Positions 37,425 to 44,897 of a stretch of 64,000 nucleotides of DNA are shown here, piece after piece. The stretch is taken from positions 1 through 64,000 of the forward strand of contig NZ_FOCL01000014.1 in NCBI RefSeq assembly GCF_900110105.1, read 5' to 3'. Positions within the stretch are counted from its first letter, which is position 1, and each line of letters begins with the position of its first letter. Below the pieces are notes generated by a model, which was given only the letters and a program-made list of their open reading frames with translations, made no database searches and was not told where the DNA came from. A program made the position numbers and the translations under genes. Source of the stretch: Mucilaginibacter gossypiicola. Lineage in GTDB: Bacteria > Bacteroidota > Bacteroidia > Sphingobacteriales > Sphingobacteriaceae.

Positions 37425-38363
37425 TTAAGTGACTACCGATTTTGAAGTTACAAAGTATTTTGTGACAACAACATGTTTGACAGCTTCATAATAATGTGTA
37501 CGTATCGAGACTTTGATATTGAAATCAAAAATTCCAATTTCTGCTGCACTCCTTTTTAAGACGGTGCTTAACTGAAATATTAACTTATTTATATGAAGCA
37601 AAAATGATGATGTATAGAAACTTTTTGCGAATAAGCCTTTCATTTTACTGATATTGAACTGTAAGCCCTCCGTTAAAGATAAATTATACAAAGATTCTAC
37701 ACCTTTTAATAAGGCAAATTCGCCAAAAATCGGATTGACCAATAGCCATTCTTCTAAACCAATTTTTAGGTGCGAAAATAACTTACTTGGCATTACTGAA
37801 GTGTCAAAATCTAATGTAGCGGTTAGAGGTCTAAGAGTCCTCAAATCTTGATTGTCTATTGCAATTATATGCCACCTTCCATCTTCAAATATGCTTTCGA
37901 CGTTGACCAAAACGTCTCTGTATTTAAAAATGTCGGTTGGCCAACGAGATTTCATCATCTGTCGATCTTTGAACGGATCGTAACTTGAGTCATCCCGCCT
38001 CATTTGTAAAAACATTAACTCTACAATTATGCTATAAGTGTTGCGTGCTTCGTCGATGGTGTAATAACGTGGGATGCTTGCACCTCGAAAAATATCCGGC
38101 ATTTCATCACGTACTATTTCAGGGTAAAATACCTTGAAATTTACTCTAATTTTAGCCGGATGTTTAAAATCAAATGTGTGATGAAAAGTACTTATTTCTC
38201 CCACTGAAATATTGGTTTCGTATTCACGAAATAGGTAATATTCATTATTTTTCCATTTTTTTTCTTTTATATCTTTTTCCCACATGTCGATGGCGCTATC
38301 AAATTGGCAAGTGGATATGTATTTAAAATAGAGTTGAATGAAATCATGAAGTGAACTTATCAA
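37425..38363 (-). CDS. Unknown 312-aa protein, cargo gene
   Basis: I do not recognise a family. The N-terminal third (SLHDFIQLYFKYISTCQFDS, then a beta-rich stretch to about residue 110) has a faint NTF2-like look. The middle is rich in aromatic and charged residues (PTDIFKYRDVLVNVESIFED), and the C-terminal part (about 205-280) is mostly helical. There is no signal peptide or membrane span. Its start codon overlaps the stop of the upstream AlpA-like regulator by 4 bp, so the two are translated as a pair. It is convergent with the integrase, 46 bp away. Cargo or recombination-accessory roles are both open. Confidence 0.65.
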   Translation of the reverse strand: MISSLHDFIQLYFKYISTCQFDSAIDMWEKDIKEKKWKNNEYYLFREYETNISVGEISTFHHTFDFKHPAKIRVNFKVFYPEIVRDEMPDIFRGASIPRYYTIDEARNTYSIIVELMFLQMRRDDSSYDPFKDRQMMKSRWPTDIFKYRDVLVNVESIFEDGRWHIIAIDNQDLRTLRPLTATLDFDTSVMPSKLFSHLKIGLEEWLLVNPIFGEFALLKGVESLYNLSLTEGLQFNISKMKGLFAKSFYTSSFLLHINKLIFQLSTVLKRSAAEIGIFDFNIKVSIRTHYYEAVKHVVVTKYFVTSKSVVT

Positions 38364-38572
38364 ATCTTGTCTTGGCGTTCGTCACGGAAACGAATTAAGA
38401 CAGATCGCTTATAGCGGATGCTTCGGCCTATCTTGATTGGTTCAAGGTTGTAACGTTTGGTGCAATCCCAAACGGCTAATGTTCCTGGTGAGAAGTCTAA
38501 AAATTTCGCCGCTTTCTTGCGGCATAGTAATTCGTCTGTTTCGTTAACTATGTCCATGCTTTCCTCTGTCAT
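38360..38572 (-). CDS. AlpA/excisionase-like helix-turn-helix protein
   Basis: This 70-residue protein is a single MerR-like winged helix-turn-helix of the AlpA/Xis group: LLCRKKAAKFLDFSPGTLAV as the helix pair and IGRSIRYKRSVLIRFRDE as the wing and last helix. Such proteins act as recombination directionality factors or as activators of integrase genes in integrative elements. It overlaps the downstream unknown gene by 4 bp (ATGA). A start at an internal Met (MDIVNE) is possible. Its place two genes from the integrase supports the excisionase reading, but a transcription-factor role for the downstream gene is equally possible. Confidence 0.75.
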   Translation of the reverse strand: MTEESMDIVNETDELLCRKKAAKFLDFSPGTLAVWDCTKRYNLEPIKIGRSIRYKRSVLIRFRDERQDKI

Positions 38573-38933
38573 TAATGTACGAATCCCCCGTCAAGCGAGG
38601 GAGTCGGTATATAAGAGGCGCTAAACGCATAATCAACGAAAAACGGGTTTGATTAATAACGATTAAAAAACACGTGTAGAGAGTATGGTAATATGGCAAC
38701 AGTTTTGAATACAGGAGTATGTTAAGTACAAAGTAGTGATTTTGTTTGCTGGATATGGCGATGATCTTGTTCAGAGAATAGCAAAAAGGTTTTGATGCCA
38801 ATATTCTCTTTTGGATACTCCAACTATCCGAACTGCCGTTTTGCCAAAATAGTGGAGAAAATTATAATTGATAATTGTTATATTTGTGATATAATAGTAT
38901 TAGTTAATAGATTTAAACAAGTATACTAATATC
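38573..38933. promoter_or_regulatory. Divergent promoter region of the AlpA-like gene and hipBA
   Basis: This 361-bp AT-rich spacer drives the regulator to the left and hipBA to the right. A perfect Bacteroidota -7 match (TAnnTTTG), TATATTTG, lies at 38879-38886, 47 bp before the hipB start; no clear -33 TTG lies at the usual distance. The surrounding AATTGTTATATTT also occurs upstream of gajA (48282-48294). A short frame on the minus strand (38544-38801) is not convincing. Confidence 0.5.
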
Positions 38934-39242
38934 ATGTTATCACTTATTTCGCCATCTAAAGCACAGCTAAAGATCGCTGAAAATGTTCGTGCCAGACGTC
39001 TTTCTATGGAATTGACCCAGGAAGGCCTTGCAGAACGTGCAGGCGTGCCATTACCTACCTTACGGAAGTTTGAGCAAAAGGGTTCGATTTCGCTGGAATC
39101 CTTTTTAAAACTGCTGATGGTTACTGGTGGCACGGAAGAGCTAATTAATGTACTGAAACCGTCAAAGCCGCTTTTCACCTCCATTGACGATGTACTTAAA
39201 GATACTGACAAGACTTCACGAAAAAGGGGGCGTAAAAAATGA
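38934..39242 (+). CDS. hipB: HipB-like antitoxin, XRE-family DNA-binding protein
   Basis: The 102-residue protein is a Cro/CI-type helix-turn-helix (about 10-70): IAENVRARRLSMELTQEGLA, then ERAGVPLPTLRKFEQKG and ISLESFLKLLMVTGG. A lysine-rich tail (KTSRKRGRKK) follows. In HipBA modules HipB binds the promoter as a dimer and holds HipA inactive. The stop overlaps the hipA start by 4 bp (ATGA), the usual coupling. The gene is longer at the C-terminus than E. coli HipB. Autoregulation at the TATATTTG region upstream is expected from the family. Confidence 0.85.
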   Translation: MLSLISPSKAQLKIAENVRARRLSMELTQEGLAERAGVPLPTLRKFEQKGSISLESFLKLLMVTGGTEELINVLKPSKPLFTSIDDVLKDTDKTSRKRGRKK

Positions 39243-40471
39243 GTGCTCCTATAACAGAAATAAAAGTCGGCCTGGATTTCGGTACAGGAATTCGGCCTGT
39301 GGGACGACTGGCCATACGCGACCGCGTTATTTATTTCGAGTACAATAATGATTTTATCTCTGGGGGAATGGAGATATCGCCATTCCGCTTGCCTTTGCAA
39401 AGAGGCGTGATCGAATTACCCGCCCGTCCGTTTGAAGGATTGGCCGGGGTTTTTAGCGATAGTTTGCCCGATGGCTGGGGACGATTGCTGTTTGATCGTC
39501 TGCTCAGATCGCAAGGAATTTTACCTGCCAATATCTCGCCACTGGATCGCCTCGCGCATGTTGGCTTATCGGGTATGGGGGCGTTAGTTTATGAACCGGA
39601 CAACAGCCCCCAAAGCCATCAGGAACTGATCGACCTGGATCATTTGGCTGTACAAACAGAAGAAGTATTACAAGGCAGCTCGGAAGAAGTGCTGCAAGAG
39701 CTACTGGCCCTGAATGGCTCGTCTGCCGGTGCACGTCCAAAAGCACTTATTGCTGTGAGTAACGACCGTAAACAGATCACTCATGGCACAGAACAGCTTC
39801 ATCAAGGCTTTGAATCTTGGCTGGTCAAATTCCCAAACACACAAGATGGACAGGATGCCGGAGCCATTGAATACGTTTATGGGCTAATGGCAAAACAAGC
39901 CGGTGTGCTAATGCCGGACATACATTTGTTCCCATCTCAAAAAGGTAACGGTTATTTTGCTGTCAAGCGCTTTGACCGAAATGGCGGACAGCGGCTGCAC
40001 ATGCATACGGCAAGCGGATTACTGCATAGCGATTTCAGAACCCCTTCCCTGGATTATGAAGACCTGCTCAATTTGACGGGCGCACTGACCAAAGATATTC
40101 GTGAGGTAGAAAAAATGTATCGCCTCGCCGTTTTCAATGTACTGGCCCATAACCGGGACGACCATGCCAAAAACTTCAGTTTTTTGATGGATGAAAACGG
40201 CACATGGAAATTAGCGCCCGCCTACGATCTCACCTTTTCAAGCGGCCCCAATGGGGAACAAAGCACCATGGTCATGGGCGAAGGCAGAAGTCCGAAAATC
40301 AGTCATTTGATAAAACTTGGCCAAGAAACCAAGCTATCTAAAAAACTTATCGATGAAATTATTGACCAAACGGAGAGTTCCATCGCAAGATGGAAGGATT
40401 TGGCTCAAAATTATCATGTAACAAAAACAACTATTGATTTTATTGCATCTACTATTATCGGCAGCAAGTAA
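39239..40471 (+). CDS. hipA: HipA-like serine/threonine kinase toxin
   Basis: The 410-residue protein is a full-length HipA with both subdomains. The N-terminal part has the HipA_N pattern (FEGLAGVFSDSLPDGWGRLL). The kinase part shows the nucleotide-binding KALIAVS region, WLVKFPN, the catalytic loop NVLAHNRDDHAKNFSFLMDE, and the metal-binding LAPAYDLTFS. HipA kinases phosphorylate targets such as glutamyl-tRNA synthetase, halting translation and causing dormancy. No inactivating lesion is visible. As cargo on an integrative element the module can stabilise the element or act in abortive defence; the target of this copy is unknown. Confidence 0.88.
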   Translation: MSAPITEIKVGLDFGTGIRPVGRLAIRDRVIYFEYNNDFISGGMEISPFRLPLQRGVIELPARPFEGLAGVFSDSLPDGWGRLLFDRLLRSQGILPANISPLDRLAHVGLSGMGALVYEPDNSPQSHQELIDLDHLAVQTEEVLQGSSEEVLQELLALNGSSAGARPKALIAVSNDRKQITHGTEQLHQGFESWLVKFPNTQDGQDAGAIEYVYGLMAKQAGVLMPDIHLFPSQKGNGYFAVKRFDRNGGQRLHMHTASGLLHSDFRTPSLDYEDLLNLTGALTKDIREVEKMYRLAVFNVLAHNRDDHAKNFSFLMDENGTWKLAPAYDLTFSSGPNGEQSTMVMGEGRSPKISHLIKLGQETKLSKKLIDEIIDQTESSIARWKDLAQNYHVTKTTIDFIASTIIGSK

Positions 40472-40507
40472 TTGTTGCTGTTTCTTTGAGGCAGAATTAC
40501 AAACGAT

Positions 40508-41722
40508 TTAAACGTGTGCTTGAGTATGCCGTTTAAATTTTCCGGCTTCAAGGATAGCACTTGTAGCCTTTTCAACGGACTCCCTTACCGGGTCGTTATC
40601 CAAACGTGAATACACCTGTGTAGCAGCCAGCGATTTATGATTGAGAGATTTACCGATAATAACCAGTGAAGCCCCTGTTTTTGCCTGCCAGCTTCCAAGC
40701 GTACGGCGCAGATCATGCAGTCGCAGGCTCTCTATACCTGCACTTTTTAGGATACGCGCCCACCCTTTTTTAGGCTCGACCAGGTGCCCAGTTTTACCGG
40801 AACCAGGAAACACAAATTGCGAACCGTTATTTTGGCGTGCCTCCAACACCTGCATCACTTCATCAACCAACATCACGGTTTGCGGCTCATCGTTCTTGGT
40901 GCGCGGAATGCGCCATTCCTTACGCTGAAAAGAAATTTCCGTCCATTGCATAGATAGTACGTTGTCACGGCGTGCGCCTGTTAACAGCGATATCAGCACA
41001 TAGTCACGAATGATTGTGTTCGACTCGCGATGTAATGCCTCAAAAAATCGTGGTAATTCGTCTTTTTGTAGGAAACGGTCTCGGCTGCGGTTGGAAATCC
41101 TCTTTGTTCCGGCGGCAGGGTTGCCTTCGCAAAGTTCATATTGCATTCCCCAGTTAAATACAGCGGAAATCAAGTCCAGTACCCGGTTTGCGGTAGCCGC
41201 AGATTTTAAGATAGGTTTACCATCTTTATCCTTTTTTCCTTTGGCCGGTTGTCGCATAATACCGTTATAGATGGCCGCGATATCCGCCTTTTTGATCTCA
41301 GAAGGCCGCTTTTTGCCCAAAGGCTTTTCAAGGTAGCACCGATACCGGCCTTCGTCTTTTTTCCACGTCCGGCTGTTAAAGCGGGCGTATTTTTCTATGT
41401 ATTTTTCGAACAGTTCCCCAAAGTTTAATTCCGCTTTATGTTTACGTTTGACCTGAGCAGGGTTGGCACCGGAGGCAATCTCCGCATTGGTCACCATTGC
41501 CATTTTACGGGCCCGCTCAATCGAAAGGTCGGGATACCGACCCAGTGTAATCCTTTCTGGTTGACCGCCCTTAATTCTCTTGAACACGCAAAATGTTTTA
41601 ACACCTGTCGCGCTGATGCGGCATTGGAGGCCACTGATCTTTGTGTCGCGCAAGACCATTCGCCCATGTGGCGCTTTAGCTGCTTCAATAACTGCCTTGG
41701 TAAAGTTTACTGTTTTGCTCAT
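40508..41722 (-). CDS. P4-type tyrosine integrase (second integrase)
   Basis: With ATG 41722 as start the protein has 404 residues; a GGAAG purine run lies a few bases upstream, whereas the next upstream start at 41743 abuts the arm repeat. The N-terminus (MVLRDTKISGLQCRISATGV, then ITLGRYPDLSIERARKMA) is the DUF4102 domain of P4-family integrases. The catalytic part has Arg in LLTGARRDNVLSMQW, His/Arg in RLHDLRRTLGSWQ, and His and Tyr in LNHKSLAATQVYSRL. These integrases are typical of proteobacterial islands in tRNA genes, unlike the first integrase. It reads away from a tRNA-like core about 155 bp upstream, the normal arrangement. Confidence 0.92.
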   Translation of the reverse strand: MSKTVNFTKAVIEAAKAPHGRMVLRDTKISGLQCRISATGVKTFCVFKRIKGGQPERITLGRYPDLSIERARKMAMVTNAEIASGANPAQVKRKHKAELNFGELFEKYIEKYARFNSRTWKKDEGRYRCYLEKPLGKKRPSEIKKADIAAIYNGIMRQPAKGKKDKDGKPILKSAATANRVLDLISAVFNWGMQYELCEGNPAAGTKRISNRSRDRFLQKDELPRFFEALHRESNTIIRDYVLISLLTGARRDNVLSMQWTEISFQRKEWRIPRTKNDEPQTVMLVDEVMQVLEARQNNGSQFVFPGSGKTGHLVEPKKGWARILKSAGIESLRLHDLRRTLGSWQAKTGASLVIIGKSLNHKSLAATQVYSRLDNDPVRESVEKATSAILEAGKFKRHTQAHV

Positions 41723-41745
41723 TCTGTCTTCCGATCTGGTCATCC

Positions 41746-41996
41746 TGGGGTTACGCCGGGGTTACATTATAGGTTAAATTCAGTGCAAATCAATTAATAA
41801 ACCATCAGCGTTAAAATAAAATAAAGCATTGATATATCAATAACAATCAATATTAGTTAAATAAGCATAATAATCCGAGCGGATCGCTCATAACGGTCTG
41901 GTCGACAGTTCAAATCTGTCCGGGCCCACCATTTTATCAAGCACTTATTTAGTACGATGATTTTTGAAAATAGTCTGGGGTTACGCGGGGGTTACA
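41746..41996. other. Probable intact attP of the P4-type integrase
   Basis: Two 21-bp direct repeats with one difference flank a tRNA-derived core. The left (41746-41766) and right (41976-41996) copies both contain TGGGGTTACGC followed by GGGGTTACA, each an 11-bp-spaced tandem pair. The core (41877-41931) is a 3' tRNA fragment. Arm-type sites on both sides of a core are what a non-recombined attP shows; an integrated element would have arms on only the inner side. The 385-bp gap (41723-42107) holds no gene. Confidence 0.65.
41877..41931 (+). pseudogene. 3' fragment of a tRNA with anticodon CAU and encoded CCA (attP core)
   Basis: The fragment folds as the 3' two-thirds of a tRNA. An anticodon stem GATCG/CGGTC encloses the loop CTCATAA (anticodon CAU), followed by variable TGGTC, a T-arm GACAG-TTCAAAT-CTGTC, the acceptor strand CGGGCCC, a discriminator A, and CCA. 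The acceptor 5' strand and most of the D-arm are absent, so it is not a working gene. Anticodon CAU means tRNA-Met, initiator or Ile2. Encoded CCA contrasts with the two tRNAs at 52.4 kb, which lack it. Confidence 0.8.
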
Positions 41997-42107
41997 TAAA
42001 GATACGTGGTACCAAACCGATTCAACAGACATTGATTCACGTATGCTAATAACTTAGACGGCGAAAGTTACTTTAAGACGACTTCATGAATCCGGCAAAT
42101 AACTTGG

Positions 42108-44642
42108 TTATTCAACACCACCATTATCAACCCATTTCAGATCGGTAGAAAATTCTATATCCACATACTCCTTGAAATCTTTAGCCGACAATTTATCGAA
42201 AAGTTCCAGATATTCGACTTTAACTGTATCGTCCAAAGATGGGTTCGCTGCGATTAGTTCGCGGAGTTCTGATGGCTGATCGAACATATCCAGTACTTGC
42301 CTAACTATTGACGTTTTTGACCGGTCCCTGATATCAAAATTTATGCTGGATTTGATAAATTCTTTGGGGTCTTTACTTACAAGATAAGCTTTCATTTTCG
42401 CAACAAGTAACGGCTCAAAGCACCAGCGTTCATGATAGCCTCCACCACTGGCCGGCTCCATAAAATGTTTTCGTGCCCCCCAAAATAATAAATTGGTTTC
42501 TTTACTGAGCCCGTGACTACTTTCTGCCATTCTGGTGAAATAGGATAGCTGGTGGTTGATTAATTCGTTAAGAGGTACAACAAATCGGTCCCCTTTTTTC
42601 TTAAGATGATAGATTAGTTCATTTTCAAATAAGAAAGGAGGGATACCAGTGCTAAACAGATGCTTGATAAAATCCGGATATGATCGAGAATCATTTTTGT
42701 ACAATTGGCCAGTTATCATATCATGATAATTGTAAATCTTATCGACTAAGCTCTCATAGTCAAATTTATAACAGCCTTCTTTAGCAACATATGTTCGGCC
42801 AAATGAAAAAATCCAGCGGATGACCTCCTCAAAGCGGTAACGATCTTTTGAAATGTCCTCTTGCATAAGCCTAATCATCAATTCCTTATGTAGATTGTGG
42901 TTCGCGCAATAGGCCATATAAGCTTGCATGTTACCGGATGTGCTTGCAGCTTTGAAATCTTTATCTGATAGGTCAGAATGTGAAAGCCGGTACCGAAAGT
43001 ATATTTCAAAATATAGCGGATAGGATATCGAATTTTTAGCTTCAGGACGGCTATATGTTCTTCCTTTGAATAAAGTCATAAACAAACCATCAAGTAATGA
43101 CACATCTTCGGGATTCAACCAGTTAAATTGCTCAATATGTGTTTTAAAAACAGATAAATCATCAGGCATTTTATCTGAAGATTTTTGTTTGATCATTCGA
43201 GGGCTATAGTATTGTTCGTGAGTAGACCTAACCGGACTCTCGTAAAGGAATAGATCAGACTGAGTGTAAATAAGATCATAGATAGATGGGAATCGAAATT
43301 TGATTAATTCAAGTATCAACAGGCATTGAAAATCCACCTCCGAGCCGATTAACTCGTAAATAATTTTAAACCCATTGACAAAGCGAACAACATCGCGCCC
43401 CTGGCGTAACACACTGCTGTAAGCTTTTTCGTAACGACTACGAAAACCATTGGGTATCATAACATTTTCAAAGACGGCGTAATGCTCACTTGAAATCATT
43501 CTTCGCAAATGTTGTTGGAGAGTTATTAGTAAATCATCTTCTTCTCGTTTCGGCAGCGGAATTTCGAGTTGGAAAATTTTATCTAAATAGTCGAGGCCTC
43601 CTGCTTCATTTTGCTTTTTTAAAGCTTCTTGAATATAGGATCTGTCATAGCCAACAAGGTAAAATACATTTGGGAAGCTACCAGTATTCCGAATTAACTT
43701 AAGTACCTCTAAGATTTCAGCAGGATAAAGACGGTCCAGATCATCTATCGTTATTACAATCTTACGATCAAGTCTACGCAACATTTTATCGATCTGTTGG
43801 AACTCACCCGAACTTTGAGCAGAACCTTGATTGCTAAAGAAATTTAACCAGTTTAACGCCGAAAGTGAGTAATCATTAAAGCTTGCCAGTTTTCTGCCAT
43901 AGCTGTAGATAAGCGAGGATATCTTTCTATCAACTTCAGCGATATTGCGTGCCATTAAATCAAAAAACTCTTTTCGTAGATTTTCAGGATTGCCAGCACT
44001 CCATGGATCAAATGATATTTTCAACGCTTCTTTACTGTCTAACTCAAGGTTAATTAAATTCATAAAGGAAGTTTTACCGCTCCCGTACTCACCTAAAATG
44101 CCAATTGCAAACGACTTTTGATTGTTTGTTAGCCGGATTAAACGGGCTATCTCTACTGCAGTAGCCTTACGTTTAAAATGATCATCCTCTTCGCTGACAA
44201 CCGCGTTATCTTCAATAAATCCCTGAATTGAGGGGACAGGATTTAGGATTGACGTTTTTCGTTGCAAAAAGAAACTAACAGGCAATGTTAACGATAAGGC
44301 AAAAGCCACCATATCCCAATAATTAATTATGGAAGATGAAGAAGTTCTTGTAAAAGTCCAGTAATTGTTTGTGCGTTGAAAGATGTAAAACAACACACCA
44401 TAAATGACTGGCTTAATAAGGGAGTGCCAATTCTTTTCCGTAGAAATCCAGATTACGGCTCCTGCCAGGCTGGCGGTGAGTATTATGTCTGACCAAATAC
44501 TTTGCTCAAAAGATGCAAATAAAGGTTTTGCAATTGTTGCATCCAGTAATTTGCTAATAGGTATTTTAAAGAAAAATAGCGTCAATGCCAAAATCAATGC
44601 ACCGACAATTGGAAGGGCTGCAGGTTTGAGTTTCGAGTTCAA
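42108..44642 (-). CDS. Membrane-anchored KAP-family P-loop NTPase
   Basis: The 844-residue product starts with four likely membrane spans (about 10-130: VGALILALTLFFFKIPI, IILTASLAGAVIWIS, IKPVIYGVLFYIFQ, MVAFALSLTLPVSFFL). A KAP P-loop domain follows, with Walker A GEYGSGKTS (about 184-192), the KAP-typical ISFDPWSAGNPENLRKEFF, and Walker B KIVITIDDLDRLYPAEILEV (about 295-315). The rest is helical. KAP NTPases include the phage-exclusion protein PifA and many defence-island proteins, with membrane helices inserted near the P-loop in several. In this cargo a phage-defence role is plausible, not shown. The 255-bp gap upstream contains the terminator of the preceding cassette, so it has its own promoter. 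Confidence 0.82.
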   Translation of the reverse strand: MNSKLKPAALPIVGALILALTLFFFKIPISKLLDATIAKPLFASFEQSIWSDIILTASLAGAVIWISTEKNWHSLIKPVIYGVLFYIFQRTNNYWTFTRTSSSSIINYWDMVAFALSLTLPVSFFLQRKTSILNPVPSIQGFIEDNAVVSEEDDHFKRKATAVEIARLIRLTNNQKSFAIGILGEYGSGKTSFMNLINLELDSKEALKISFDPWSAGNPENLRKEFFDLMARNIAEVDRKISSLIYSYGRKLASFNDYSLSALNWLNFFSNQGSAQSSGEFQQIDKMLRRLDRKIVITIDDLDRLYPAEILEVLKLIRNTGSFPNVFYLVGYDRSYIQEALKKQNEAGGLDYLDKIFQLEIPLPKREEDDLLITLQQHLRRMISSEHYAVFENVMIPNGFRSRYEKAYSSVLRQGRDVVRFVNGFKIIYELIGSEVDFQCLLILELIKFRFPSIYDLIYTQSDLFLYESPVRSTHEQYYSPRMIKQKSSDKMPDDLSVFKTHIEQFNWLNPEDVSLLDGLFMTLFKGRTYSRPEAKNSISYPLYFEIYFRYRLSHSDLSDKDFKAASTSGNMQAYMAYCANHNLHKELMIRLMQEDISKDRYRFEEVIRWIFSFGRTYVAKEGCYKFDYESLVDKIYNYHDMITGQLYKNDSRSYPDFIKHLFSTGIPPFLFENELIYHLKKKGDRFVVPLNELINHQLSYFTRMAESSHGLSKETNLLFWGARKHFMEPASGGGYHERWCFEPLLVAKMKAYLVSKDPKEFIKSSINFDIRDRSKTSIVRQVLDMFDQPSELRELIAANPSLDDTVKVEYLELFDKLSAKDFKEYVDIEFSTDLKWVDNGGVE

Positions 44643-44812
44643 GTTTTAGCTAAACGGGTGTTAGGTGTCATGTAAAGGAAACAAAAAACTATCAGAAAAA
44701 AAATATTCGTTCCCAAAGCCAAAAGTTCGGCGATAAGGTTAAGGGCGTGCGGGCATAGTACTAATATGCGCTAATTCAAAGTTCGAAAAATAGAGTAATA
44801 TTATAAATAATA

Positions 44813-44843
44813 AACGCCCCGTTCTCTCGTAGAGCGGGGCGTT
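44813..44843 (-). terminator. Terminator of the WG/DUF6804/lipoprotein cassette
   Basis: A GC-rich stem AACGCCCCG/CGGGGCGTT with further pairing around a short loop is followed on the minus strand by TTTATTATTTATA. It lies 55 bp past the stop of the lipoprotein at 44898. Between them are AAACCTAAACCTTATCA (44844-44860) and a small stem CAGATG/CATCTG (about 44867-44882). Confidence 0.75.
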
Positions 44844-44897
44844 AAACCTAAACCTTATCACAAAAGCAGATGGGTACATCTGCTGATAATGCAAATA

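Noticed and set aside
38544..38801. 85-codon minus-strand frame upstream of the AlpA-like gene
   Set aside because: It overlaps the regulator start and the divergent promoter region. Composition is that of AT-rich spacer and no motif is visible.
41438..41797. 119-codon + strand frame opposite the P4-type integrase
   Set aside because: It is a shadow of the integrase gene, whose catalytic residues are all in the other strand's frame.
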